Assembly (NCBI GenBank): GCA_964017185.1
Contig: OZ024883.1
Location: forward strand, 39,796,395-39,860,394
DNA: 64,000 nt
Reading direction: 5' to 3'
Origin: Rugalucina vietnamica
Taxonomy: Eukaryota > Mollusca > Bivalvia > Lucinida > Lucinidae
The notes beneath the pieces are model-generated. The model ran no database searches. It had not been told where the DNA came from and saw only the letters and a list, made by a program, of their open reading frames with translations. The position numbers and the translations under genes are program-made. Shown here one piece after another: positions 24,876-35,369 of this stretch (position 1 is the first letter of the stretch; every line of letters starts with the position of its first letter).

Positions 24876-27232
24876 AACAATCAAGCCCATAAAAACTTGG
24901 ATGCATGTATTGAGAAACAATGGCCATTGTTCATTTTCAGTTTAAAATTGATCATGGATCAGCCGGTAAATACTCAGTTTCATCAGACTTCTACCTACAG
25001 TGGAATCAAAATGTGAAAAGAAAAAAAAATCAAACCAGATTAAAGATATTTATTAATTTTCTTTTCGTTTTCTATATTTTCTTAATTTTCTTTTCATTTT
25101 CTATATTTTCTTTCTTTTTTAGTTTAAATTTCTTTTCTTTTTCATGGATTTTTCTCTGAAAGACCATACTTGAAAAAAAGTTATGTTGAAGCCTAGGCTA
25201 CCAGGCTTCCACCTGCGTCCACACCTGACTCAGCTTAGGTTTACACTTGAGTTGTTTGACAAGTATTTATATGTTTTCATAAGTGAATTTTTACAAGCCT
25301 TGACCTTACCGATAAACTTATTACATACCATGCTCTGGCGTAAGTCAACCTTCAAAAATCAAACTTCAAAGTTTTTCTATGAGATTACTTGATCAGTCAA
25401 AGCCATGACATGCAACTTAATTTCTTTTAGAGGAGAACAAAAGCAATTAGTCTAACCACGGTCAGTAGCATTATATATGGCAGTGGATGTTTACTCTAGA
25501 ACGACCGAGTATAGGAACCACCTATTAAATTCATATTAGCTATATAATAAGTGGATTTACAGTTCTTATGGCACCACAGTTTGCATAAACGTTGTACATA
25601 AATACTCAAAGCATAATCAGTTAATGAGGAATTAGAACCTACATATGATTATAGTGTCGAAACAAAACATGGTTTGGTATTATTTTGTTTTATATAGTGC
25701 CATATCGTACATCCATGTCTGCACCAAGGTTGTATTAATTGTAAGAATAATACTGCACCAAAGTTATATTAATTGCAGAACCAGAGTTTGTGAATTACAT
25801 TTGTAATAAGATTGCAGAGCTTATTATGTACAAGAAAATAAGTTTTCTATGTTGCTCTTTTTCTTGCCGGGCAAGAACATTCCACCCATTTCTAGACTAA
25901 ATGCATCTGGATCTTCCTATAACTAAGTTCAAGAAACATAGTTTTGGATATAGCACTGATCATAGCTGGACTCCAAATGGTTATTTCATACTACCTTTGG
26001 TATATGTCTATATACTTTACTCTCGTTATAACACAAATTGAATATAGCTAACAAAGATTGGTTTGAATCCCAACACTAGTGTTATAAAAAGGTTATGGTG
26101 TCTGAATAATTTTGTTTTAACAAGGAAAAACACACATGAAGATAACATTAAGGACATGTTCTAAGTGTTTTACAACTTGATTTTAGCTTTTTATTACTTA
26201 ATGAAAGTCAAGGGACATATTTGGCTCATTTTTCAAAATTCTATATTTTGACGGCCTTATTGGATGCCATCTTCAATACTGAAGCTATCCTGTGCTTTGC
26301 AAACACTGGATTTTATGCTACAATCTAAGACTGAGACAAACACTATGGTATAAAGAATCAAAAACAAATAAGATTGAAGAGCATATTTTATATAAGAAAA
26401 GCATATTTTATGTAAGAAAATATGTACTTTTTGTTGGTTTTGTCGTGTTGGGTTGGATGTCTAAAACCTGTTTTTAAGCATGAAGCTTATATATAGAAAC
26501 AATTTCTGTTTCTCTAAAATCTTTACAGATATTATATTTGATAGAAAAGAAGTAAAAAAGCAGCCATAACTATCTGATCATAAATATTGAGCCATTAAAC
26601 AAACATTCCGAGGTGAAAAACCTTGGGCACGTGCATTTGTGAATTTAAACATGATTTTTACAACTGTTTTACCTAAATTGTCCGTTTATTTCACTTGAAG
26701 TATAAAAATATATCATTCTTACAAGAAATGGGGCATTAAAATATCATTACAATGCAAACGCATGAAAAATATGATGCATTTTTGGTGTAGGGGTGGGTTT
26801 GCGGAAACGGCAGCCATCTTGGACGCCATCTTGAATACTGAGTTATGCAAGGTTTGCCAAGGTGGCAAACGCTGGATTTCAAAACTACAGACCAAGACGA
26901 ACATTTTGGTATATAGAAACAAATGTGGTACTCCGTAGACCACCTACTCCCATTTCTAAGTTACTTTTTTAACCATATTTGCTCCACTAAACATATTTAT
27001 TATATATATCGAAAATTTAGAGAGCAAACTGTCTTTCTGATAAGCACGCACACGAAAGCTTCATTATCACAGGCACTAGAGCTGTTTTCACTGCAAAAAA
27101 TAACATTCCTCCAGACAGAAAATTGCAACGTCAATATGTTAAGTATTTGTCTGGTTAATTTCAAAAGGCTCATACAGACAGTACATTACGTATCCAATTC
27201 CAATTTAAAGCCTCATCTTTCAAAGTAGCTCC
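24876..27232. other. Non-coding stretch with a diverged repeat pair
   Basis: About 26215-26360 and 26785-26930 share GGNNGCCATCTTNAATACTGA, CAAACRCTGGATTT and a following GGTATANAGAANCAAA word, in direct orientation. Otherwise AT-rich with no supported gene. Confidence 0.45.
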
Positions 27233-27236
27233 TTAA

Positions 27237-27755
27237 TCACGGGTGGGCATCAGGGGAGCTACCTCGAAAATGTGTTAACGCAAATTTGTTCCCACGCCAC
27301 ATCCGGGAACTGTCGAGGTAGTGGAAATCCCCATAATTGGAAGTACACGCAAAGGTGAGCTCTCGCTTTTTTGCTTTTTTTCTTTCAAGGGGCGCATTAC
27401 TCAGAAATCGGGCGATGCAATCCCATGTAAATATGGTTTAACAATGCATGAAGACCGAAAACCCCATTAAATAGTGGAAAATATGAGCAGGACGACCTAA
27501 ACATCAGGACTGTCGGACTGCATTTTCGCCGTGTGTTGACATATAGGCGGGCATCTCAGACAGATTTTGTAGCTCAGATTCAGTTTTGGACCGCTGTCAC
27601 ATGTTTTGGTGCAAAACATGATCAAATTGACTACAATGACGCAAAAATTTCAGATCCCCTGTTCTCCTGAATAGATTACCTACCCAAAAATGCATTCGTG
27701 TTGTTCCCAGACCAGCGAGGTAGCGGTAATCTAGCGAGGCAGTTCCAACGCGTTT
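27237..27755 (+). repeat. Left 519-bp terminal inverted repeat
   Basis: Starts TCACGGGTGGGCATCAGG. A handful of mismatches against the right copy were seen by eye. The near identity implies recent formation or conversion. Confidence 0.85.
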
Positions 27756-27784
27756 ACCTAGGCAAAACAAAAGCAGTTTATTAT

Positions 27785-27950
27785 TTGGTTTATTTGGTGT
27801 TCTACGTCCCACTCAGCAGCTAGGGTCATATGGAGACGGGATCTCGGTTAAAAGTCTCGTCCGAAAGACTAGAGAAGCCTGGGACCGAACCCTAGACCCC
27901 TGGCTACGTCGAAAGACTTGTCCTTTATGCCATTGCTGTAAACAACATTA
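27785..27950 (-). repeat. SINE family 2, copy 2 (minus strand)
   Basis: Body word AGACGGGATCTCGGTTAAAA matches copy 1 at 11625-11795. The tRNA-like head on the minus strand has the B box GGGTTCGGTCCC. Confidence 0.6.
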
Positions 27951-28005
27951 AAATATGTGTGAGTTAATAAGAGCGCTAACACACCGCGCCTATATAGCAA
28001 ATGCT

Positions 28006-28296
28006 TTAAAAACGTGTTACATTGAACAACAATTTCACACTTTGTAAGCGCGGGGCTATGGCGTCAATTTCAGATGCAAACGTGACGTCAGTTACTGCTG
28101 TACTGTATATTTTTCGTTTAATCCTATGTTTAGACGGTGTGTTTCCACCAGTTTTGTGTAGACAAGGTGTACTGCTCTTTAACGGTTTGGAATGTTTAAC
28201 GGATTTCTTTGCAGCCTTATATAATTTTAAATGGTTGTATCTCTTTTTGTACGATAACGAGAGTCCTTTTTTCTTTCTGCCTTTGAAGACACCCAT
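28006..28296 (-). CDS. Hypothetical small basic protein, 96 codons
   Basis: Open frame from ATG at 28296 to a stop at 28006. The product would be very rich in Lys and Arg in its first 65 residues (GRKKKG, YKKRY, KHRIKRK), with no membrane segment and no recognised domain. It lies inside the TTAA-flanked element, just inside the left inverted repeat and beside a 44-base A-run (28302-28345). It could be a remnant of a transposon protein, a first exon, or chance. I cannot name it. An equally long frame lies on the other strand. Confidence 0.2.
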   Translation of the reverse strand: MGVFKGRKKKGLSLSYKKRYNHLKLYKAAKKSVKHSKPLKSSTPCLHKTGGNTPSKHRIKRKIYSTAVTDVTFASEIDAIAPRLQSVKLLFNVTRF

Positions 28297-28299
28297 CTG

Positions 28300-28301
<2 letters not shown>

Positions 28302-28345
<44 letters not shown>
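28302..28345. repeat. A homopolymer, 44 bases
   Basis: Uninterrupted A run; length in an assembly is unreliable. Confidence 0.95.
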
Positions 28346-28346
<1 letters not shown>

Positions 28347-28639
28347 ACTAAAATTAATCAAACAGTATTTTTATGAAGCAAAGTTCACTAAGTTTTAAAA
28401 CAACATGCAAAACCTTTGCCACTATGCTGTTCCATTCTCGGCAATATAACGGTATATACGAGTACTCAGCGTCAGTGAAAAGTTACCAGTAAATCTGGTA
28501 GGTCTAACACATGATCAATTTTGGTTGTTTTCCACTTGGGTTTTTGGTTGGGATTTATGTTGTAATTGCGCCAGTTACTGATCATTGTTTCACTTTAACT
28601 TATAAGTTCTCAAAAAACTGCAAAAATCAGAAATCGCAC

Positions 28640-28880
28640 GTGCGTCACAGCTCCGAGACTAGCGGAACTGAATTTCGCCAATAAACCATTATACCCTAGA
28701 ATCCAGCCAGGGTAATTTTTGAAGGAGGTGACATCTCCTGCTATAGTTGGTTTGAATGCATTTTTGAATAGTTTTAACCTTCCCATAAATGGTTTAGGTG
28801 GGCTGCTCTGGAAATTTTTTTGGCAGATAGGTTTACTAACACCATATTCTGAGGTACCATGGGAAAATATGCATTCCATA
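28640..28880 (-). repeat. Subterminal repeat of the TTAA element, copy 1
   Basis: Shares GGTGACATCTCCTGCTATAG and GGTTTGAATGCATTTTTG with inverted copies at 39700-39860 and 40690-40870. Translated (plus strand here), copies 1 and 3 read EVTSxAIVGLNAFLxSxNLP. Confidence 0.65.
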
Positions 28881-28936
28881 CAAAGCAGACTTTTACATCA
28901 TTTATGGGGACATTGTGTTTTTTTAATAAATAAAAC

Positions 28937-29752
28937 TGTTACGACCTAGCGTAACTAGACAGGTACAGCGAAAAACAACCAAGTAATTTAAACTTAACAA
29001 TATTTAATCAAACAAATAAATGCTGCAAATACATAAAAACAAACAAACAGATAAGTAAATAAATAAATAAATAACTTACAAAGTTAATGTCAAATAAGTC
29101 CTTGTCCCTCAAATGTAAGTCCACAATCCAGTAACCAGAATATGAGCACATGTATATTTTAATCCACACTTTTCTTCTAATCCAAAACACTAGTGAAACA
29201 ACCAAAATTATATACTTTAAATCACTTCAAATTTCTGAATGCCCAAGACTGAATTGGGACCTATATTTATACATCTAAGGAAATTCTACAGGTTTCTAGA
29301 GAATGATATAATAAACTTTTCTCTAGAAAAGAAACGAACTAAACGAAAGTTCTTTTAAATTCTCCAAAGAGAATTTAGAATTCTCCAGAGAAGAATTCAA
29401 GGCCGCAACGACCATCAAGACTAAACGAAAGTCTACTAGATCCTTCGAGATCTCAGTAGTAGTATACATAGTCCAAATATATTTTTAACTTATGGTAAAA
29501 AAAACACTCACTCCATTTTCATCTGGAATTATCCACAAAGTGCTCATAGAATTTTCTATACTTCTAAATTATATAACAGTTATAAAAATAATCAATGACA
29601 TTCTTCTATAAAGTTCTAGATAATAAATTGTAGAAACATAAAAAGAAATGTATATTAATTAATTGGGTTACTCCCCTTTAGAATATATATATATAAATTA
29701 TAAGTAATAGCTTTAAAAAGAATCAATATTATTGAATCAATTATATATAACA
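28937..29752 (-). repeat. 3' LTR (element orientation), 816 bp
   Basis: Same sequence as 34914-35729. TATA box TATAAATA on the minus strand at 29264-29271. Confidence 0.95.
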
Positions 29753-29764
29753 CTTCCCCTCTTC
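29753..29764 (-). other. Polypurine tract
   Basis: Minus strand GAAGAGGGGAAG ends directly at the 3' LTR; it would prime plus-strand DNA synthesis. Confidence 0.85.
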
Positions 29765-29836
29765 AATGAAAAGAAAGTTTTATGAAATAAAACTTTCTTT
29801 TGCAATACACATATGCAAACATACAAGGCAAAACTG

Positions 29837-32800
29837 TCAAGCTCTTGAAAGGGTGTCTGGAATTATATTATCTCTACCTTTTATGTGTCTAATGTCAAGA
29901 TTGTGCTCTTGCAACATGAGACTCCATCTGAGCAAACGCTGATTCTTGTTTTTCATTTTGTGTATGAAGGTCAGTGGATTGTGATCACTGAAGACGACAA
30001 TTGGTGCATTTGCAGAAGACAGATACACTTGAAAGTGTTGAAGGGCAAGAATAAGAGATAGACATTCTTTCTCTATAGTAGAATAATTTCTTTGATGTTT
30101 GTCAAACTTCTTTGAAAAGTAACAAACAGGATGATCAACACCATTGTCATCTTCTTGTAACAATACACTGCCCGCACCAACATCACTTGCATCCACCGCC
30201 ATTTTGAATTCTCTGTCAAAGCGTGGTGCTGATAGAACTGGAGCACTCTTAAGTATGGCCTTTAACTGATCAAAAGACTTCTGACAAGCCTCAGACCAAA
30301 CATACCTGACCTTCTTACCAAGTAAATTTGTCAAAGGCTCAGCTATAACTGAAAAATTATTACAGAACTTTCTGTAATATCCAGCCATACCCAAAAAGCG
30401 CATCAGTTGCCGTTTTCCTGTAGGTACAGGAAAATCTGATATAGCCTCAACTTTGGCTTCTACAGGTCTGACCTGACCTTGTCCAACAATATGTCCTAGA
30501 AATGTCAAATTAGCATGGCAAAATTCACTTTTCGGTAAGTTTATTGTCAGTTTAGCATCACTGAGTCTTTTGAAGAATTCTCTGATGATCTCCAGGTGTT
30601 GTTTCCACTCTTCACTGTAGATGATGGCATCGTCGATGTAAGCTTTACACCCATCCAGACCGAAAATCAAACTATTAACCAAGCGCTGAAATGTTGCTGG
30701 AGAGTTTTTCATGCCAAAAGGCATCACTTTATATTGATAAAGTCCATCAGGAGTAACAAATGCCGAGATCTCCTTTGCTCTGTCTGTAAGTGGAATCTGC
30801 CAAAACCCTTTCAAAAGATCGAATTTCGTCACATATTTGGCGTGACCAATGTTGTCGATGCAGTCATCAATTCTTGGTATGGGAAATGTGTCAGTTTTTG
30901 TGACAGAATTTACTTTTCTATAGTCTGTGCACATTCGAAATGTCCCATCAGATTTTGGCACAAGTATACAAGGAGAACTCCATTCACTTTGACTAGGTTC
31001 TATAAAGTCATTGTCCAGCAAATACTTAACTTCTTTCCTGAGATATTGTTGTCTTTCAGGATGAAGTCTATACGGATGTTGTTTCACCGGTTTTGCTCCT
31101 TCAATAATGTCTACATCATGGTAGATTTTATCGGTTCTGGATGGAATGTCCGGAAATAAGTGCTCATATTCAAGAATTAATTGTTTTAGTTCATGTTTCT
31201 TGTCCGGATCTAGATGTGACAGTTTCTGATCGAGGTCATGCAGAATGTCAGAATTCTGGAGTTTTGAGGATAATGGTTCACAGTTCACAGAGTTCATTTC
31301 TTCAAAGTCTGTCTGATTTTGTTCATGAGGGACAGAATTAACTATGCTTACTGAGGAAATAACTGAACTATCATTATCACTATCCCTATCAATGTACTTT
31401 TTAAGCATGTTAATGTGACATAATTGTTTTTGCTTGCGCCTCCCAGGAGTGTTAACAATGTAATTTACATCACTTAACTTTTTCTCAACAGTATATGGAC
31501 CATAATATCTAGCTTGTAATGGCCTGCCAGGAATGGGCAAAAGAGCAATCACCTTGTCTCCAGGGTCAAAATTTCTGTTCTGAGCATTTTCATCAAAATG
31601 CAACTTCATTTTGCTCTGAGCTGACTTAAGATTGGACCGAGCAACTTCCCAAGCTTTTGTCAATCTAGTTTTGAAGTCAGACACATACTGAAGTAAGTTC
31701 AAAGGACTGTCATTACTTGAAAGAAACTTCTCTTTCATAAGTTTTAAAGGTCCACGAACAGTGTGTCCGAAAACAAGTTCAAACGGACTGAACCCAAGAG
31801 ACTCTTGTACTGACTCTCTGACAGCAAATAATAGCAAATGTATGCCTTCATCCCAATCTTTTTCGGTGTCAAAGCAGTAAGATCTGATCATGTTCTTCAA
31901 AGTTTGATGGAATCTTTCCAAAGCACCTTGACTTTCAGGATGATAAGCTGATGATTTGTATTGTTTAATGCCAAGTTCATGCATTACTTGCTGAAATGTT
32001 CCTGACATAAAATTGGAACCCTGATCTGATTGGACTGACTTTGGAAGACCTACAAGTGTGAAAAACTTTACAAGGGCCTTAACTATTGTTTTCGTCTTGA
32101 TATTCCTGAGTGGAATTGCTTCAGGAAAACGTGTTGAAGCACACATTATTGTCAAGAGATATTGACAACCTGATTTAGTCTTGGGTAACGGACCTACACA
32201 GTCAATGATAATCCTACTAAATGGTTCATCAAATGCAGGAATAGGCTGTAAATTAGCTTTTGGAATAGTCTGATTAGGTTTTCCTACCATTTGACAAGTG
32301 TGACAGGATTTGCAATGTTGGGAAACATCAGATTTTAATCCTGGCCAGTAGAAATGCTTGAGAATTTTGTGGTAAGTCTTATTTATCCCTAAATGACCTG
32401 ACATGGTAGTTTCATGGGCCAAGTTTAAGATTTCAGGACGATAAGCCTTAGGAACCACAATTTGGTGATTTATGGTCCATTCGTCTTCCGCTGAAACATC
32501 AGGAGGACGCCATTTTCTCATTAAGATGTTATTTTTGACATAAAAACAAACAGGAACCTGAGAAATTTCATTTTCATCTAAAGCCCTTTCAAATAAAGGC
32601 GAGATTTCAGGATCACTGTGCTGTTCTTGACAAAGTTGTGACCTTGACATTTGGTCGTGACCTTGGTCAATTAAAATTGAAGGTGTAAGGTCATTGTCTG
32701 ACCTTTGATTGTTGAAGTCAGTTTGACTTGAAGAAAGAGATTTTGTAATCTCATCATGAAAAGACTGACCTATAAAAGTGTCAGTTAAGTCAACATCCTG

Positions 32801-34813
32801 TATCCCATCATTCAATTTGACTTTCTTTGCCATAGCCCTTGTAACGGCACATGAAGGGTAAAGATCAGGAATTTCCTGCTCAATGGGATCAGGCAATTGA
32901 TCCTCACAAGGTGTATTGGTCAAAAGTGGGTTTACCACAACCTTATCTCCGGCTAAGTCATTGCCTAATAGCAAGTGAACACCTTTAAAAGGTAAAGAAG
33001 GCCTAATACCTACAGCCACAGGACCAGAAACTAAGTCTGAAGACAAATAAATGTTATGGAGCGGTACATTAACAAATCCACACTCTACTCCCTGAATAAG
33101 GACACTTGTCCCAGTTGAAGTCTTCTCGGAAAAAGGCAAGGTATCTGCTAAAATAAGAGACTGAGAAGCTCCGGTATCTCGTAAGATTTTAATAGGGGTA
33201 GACTGGGCAGAATCACTAGTAAGTGACACAAAACCTTCTGATAAGAATGGTTCATAAATCTCCATAATACAATCAGTCGCAGACGTTTTGGCCAAAATAG
33301 GATTTTCATCCTGAATAATCGACTGTGGTTTTGACCTTAAAGAAGTAAGACCTGTTGGTCTAGAATTATTTTGATTTTGTCTCTCTTTTCTTCTTTTCAA
33401 AGTTTCACATTCAGAAATGACGTGACCGTCACCTTTACAATAATTGCAAAACAGCCGGGGTGAGTATGAGGATCTTTGACCTTTGTTTTCACTAGTATCT
33501 TTATTTTTAGGATTATGTGTAGGACTGGAACTATCAGCTGTTAGTCCAGCTTGTGGTTGTGGATTAGGTTGAGGAGAATTATTTCTCTGTTGAGGGTTAA
33601 ATGGTTTTGACTGAGGTGTATTAGGTTTAAATTGAGGGTTAAAAGGTTTCTTGTAAGGCTTATTTACAAAAGACACTTTATGAGTCAAAGCATAATCATC
33701 AGCTAATCGTGCTGCTACATCTAAAGTTTCTACTTCCCTTTCGTCAAGAAAAGATTTAACATCAGAGTGTATGCATCGTTTGAACTCTTCAACAAGCATG
33801 AGCTGTCTTAATTTTGCATAATCAGACTTTACATCCTTTGAAGAACACCACCTATCAAATAATTGCTCCTTAGTTCTAGCAAATTCTACATGGGTTTGAT
33901 CATGTTCTTTCCTACAATTTCTGAATTTCTGCCTGTAAGCTTCAGGTACTAATTCATAAGCCTTAAGAATCAGATTTTTGACTGTGTCATAATCTGAACT
34001 TTGATCAAGTGGAAGCTGAGTGTAAATTTCTCGAGCTTTACCAATAACAACACTCTGTAGAAGCAAGGTCCAATGCTCTTTTGGCCATTTCAAATTTTCT
34101 GCTACCTTCTCAAAATGTAAAAAGTACTTATCTACCTCTTTTTCTTGAAATGGAGGAACGAGCCTGATATGCTTTGTAACATCAAATACTTTACTAGGAT
34201 CAAAAGACAGAGGAGGCATTGATTTACTGCTTAATTCAAGCTCTTTCATTTTAATATCATAATGCATTCTTTCTTTTTCAAGTTCTATTTCTTTTAACAT
34301 TTCTCTGTGTTTTTCCTTCTCTCGTTCTTCCATTTCCCTTTGTTTTTCTTTCTCTCTTTCTTCCATTTCTCTTTGTTTTTCTTTCTCTCTTTCTTCCATT
34401 TCTCTTTGTTTTTCTTTCTGTCTTTCTTCCATTTCTCTTTGTTTTTCTCTTTCCCTTTCTTCAAATGCTAACTTTTCTTTTTGCATTCTTTCTTCCCTTT
34501 CTTCCTTATCTGCCCTTCTTTTTTCTTCAAATTCTAATCTTAATTTTTCCAATTCAAGATGCCTTTTTAATTCTAACTCTTTCAGCTGTATGTCGGTTTG
34601 TGAGACCATAATTAGAGATGTAGCTGAGGGTTCAAAAAATTCCTCATCAACAAGAAACTGAATGATAACATTCTTAATTTCACGTTTTAACATAGATGTT
34701 TTGACATCAGGTATGCTATAATGACTAGCAATGTCTAAAAGATCACTCTTTTTGGCCAAGTTTAACAGCTCTTGAGAAGGCGCAGCAATGAAATCTCCAA
34801 GTTTGAATGACAT
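29837..34813 (-). CDS. Gag-pol polyprotein of the Gmr1-like retrotransposon
   Basis: 1658 codons, no stops or frameshifts. I start at the ATG at 34813; the frame stays open 8 codons upstream but without an ATG. Order: residues 1-75 helical N-terminus; 75-195 charged coiled coil with repeated EKEKQREMEER; 205-380 SCAN/gag-like domain; zinc knuckle at 456-467 (CNYC...GH...C); aspartic protease DTGA at 546; integrase zinc finger (H800, H807, C837, C840), catalytic D871, D930, E966 (D,D-35-E) and a GPY-type tail near 1105; reverse transcriptase with YIDD at 1392-1395; RNase H (VDAS near 1540, SDHN near 1610) to the end. Ty3/gypsy elements normally have integrase last; this order is that of Gmr1-like elements. 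No envelope gene. Confidence 0.93.
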   Translation of the reverse strand: MSFKLGDFIAAPSQELLNLAKKSDLLDIASHYSIPDVKTSMLKREIKNVIIQFLVDEEFFEPSATSLIMVSQTDIQLKELELKRHLELEKLRLEFEEKRRADKEEREERMQKEKLAFEEREREKQREMEERQKEKQREMEEREKEKQREMEEREKEKQREMEEREKEKHREMLKEIELEKERMHYDIKMKELELSSKSMPPLSFDPSKVFDVTKHIRLVPPFQEKEVDKYFLHFEKVAENLKWPKEHWTLLLQSVVIGKAREIYTQLPLDQSSDYDTVKNLILKAYELVPEAYRQKFRNCRKEHDQTHVEFARTKEQLFDRWCSSKDVKSDYAKLRQLMLVEEFKRCIHSDVKSFLDEREVETLDVAARLADDYALTHKVSFVNKPYKKPFNPQFKPNTPQSKPFNPQQRNNSPQPNPQPQAGLTADSSSPTHNPKNKDTSENKGQRSSYSPRLFCNYCKGDGHVISECETLKRRKERQNQNNSRPTGLTSLRSKPQSIIQDENPILAKTSATDCIMEIYEPFLSEGFVSLTSDSAQSTPIKILRDTGASQSLILADTLPFSEKTSTGTSVLIQGVECGFVNVPLHNIYLSSDLVSGPVAVGIRPSLPFKGVHLLLGNDLAGDKVVVNPLLTNTPCEDQLPDPIEQEIPDLYPSCAVTRAMAKKVKLNDGIQDVDLTDTFIGQSFHDEITKSLSSSQTDFNNQRSDNDLTPSILIDQGHDQMSRSQLCQEQHSDPEISPLFERALDENEISQVPVCFYVKNNILMRKWRPPDVSAEDEWTINHQIVVPKAYRPEILNLAHETTMSGHLGINKTYHKILKHFYWPGLKSDVSQHCKSCHTCQMVGKPNQTIPKANLQPIPAFDEPFSRIIIDCVGPLPKTKSGCQYLLTIMCASTRFPEAIPLRNIKTKTIVKALVKFFTLVGLPKSVQSDQGSNFMSGTFQQVMHELGIKQYKSSAYHPESQGALERFHQTLKNMIRSYCFDTEKDWDEGIHLLLFAVRESVQESLGFSPFELVFGHTVRGPLKLMKEKFLSSNDSPLNLLQYVSDFKTRLTKAWEVARSNLKSAQSKMKLHFDENAQNRNFDPGDKVIALLPIPGRPLQARYYGPYTVEKKLSDVNYIVNTPGRRKQKQLCHINMLKKYIDRDSDNDSSVISSVSIVNSVPHEQNQTDFEEMNSVNCEPLSSKLQNSDILHDLDQKLSHLDPDKKHELKQLILEYEHLFPDIPSRTDKIYHDVDIIEGAKPVKQHPYRLHPERQQYLRKEVKYLLDNDFIEPSQSEWSSPCILVPKSDGTFRMCTDYRKVNSVTKTDTFPIPRIDDCIDNIGHAKYVTKFDLLKGFWQIPLTDRAKEISAFVTPDGLYQYKVMPFGMKNSPATFQRLVNSLIFGLDGCKAYIDDAIIYSEEWKQHLEIIREFFKRLSDAKLTINLPKSEFCHANLTFLGHIVGQGQVRPVEAKVEAISDFPVPTGKRQLMRFLGMAGYYRKFCNNFSVIAEPLTNLLGKKVRYVWSEACQKSFDQLKAILKSAPVLSAPRFDREFKMAVDASDVGAGSVLLQEDDNGVDHPVCYFSKKFDKHQRNYSTIEKECLSLILALQHFQVYLSSANAPIVVFSDHNPLTFIHKMKNKNQRLLRWSLMLQEHNLDIRHIKGRDNIIPDTLSRA
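34310..34450 (-). repeat. 33-bp tandem repeat inside gag
   Basis: Four to five 33-base units encode EKEKQREMEER and relatives in the coiled coil. Units are almost identical in DNA, so the array has expanded recently. Confidence 0.8.
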
Positions 34814-34883
34814 GGTTGCTTTTTGCTGGTATGACAAACAATAAATATCTTTTCAAATTCAGAATAAAATAGGTGCACAAAAT

Positions 34884-34908
34884 GTTCAATCCCGGCTCAG
34901 AGCCCCCA
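34884..34908 (-). other. Primer-binding site
   Basis: Starts five bases inside the 5' LTR on the minus strand: TGGGGGCTCTGAGCC then GGGATTGAAC. Its complement looks like a tRNA 3' end (GTTCAATCCC T-arm ... CCCCCA), so the match to the primer tRNA probably extends to the T loop. Confidence 0.6.
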
Positions 34909-35240
34909 AAATCTGTTACGACCTAGCGTAACTAGACAGGTACAGCGAAAAACAACCAAGTAATTTAAACTTAACAATATTTAATCAAACAAATAAATGC
35001 TGCAAATACATAAAAACAAACAAACAGATAAGTAAATAAATAAATAAATAACTTACAAAGTTAATGTCAAATAAGTCCTTGTCCCTCAAATGTAAGTCCA
35101 CAATCCAGTAACCAGAATATGAGCACATGTATATTTTAATCCACACTTTTCTTCTAATCCAAAACACTAGTGAAACAACCAAAATTATATACTTTAAATC
35201 ACTTCAAATTTCTGAATGCCCAAGACTGAATTGGGACCTA

Positions 35241-35248
35241 TATTTATA
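35241..35248 (-). promoter_or_regulatory. LTR TATA box
   Basis: TATAAATA on the minus strand, downstream of a cluster of TTCTCYNGAGAA palindromes. Confidence 0.6.
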
Positions 35249-35270
35249 CATCTAAGGAAATTCTACAGGT

Positions 35271-35369
35271 TTCTAGAGAATGATATAATAAACTTTTCTC
35301 TAGAAAAGAAACGAACTAAACGAAAGTTCTTTTAAATTCTCCAAAGAGAATTTAGAATTCTCCAGAGAA
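35271..35369 (-). promoter_or_regulatory. Four TTCTCYNGAGAA-type dyads in U3
   Basis: TTCTAGAGAA at 35271, TTCTCTAGAA at 35296, TTCTCCAAAGAGAA at 35337 and TTCTCCAGAGAA at 35358, all 25-130 bases upstream of the TATA box. Possible transcription-factor sites; identity unknown. Confidence 0.45.

Noticed and set aside
29008..29205. 65-codon frame occurring twice
   Set aside because: It lies in the LTR and is duplicated only because the LTR is; hydrophobic by base composition.
30596..31159. 187-codon open frame on the plus strand
   Set aside because: Lies wholly antisense to the retrotransposon RT region; no recognisable protein content, so a shadow of the conserved coding strand.
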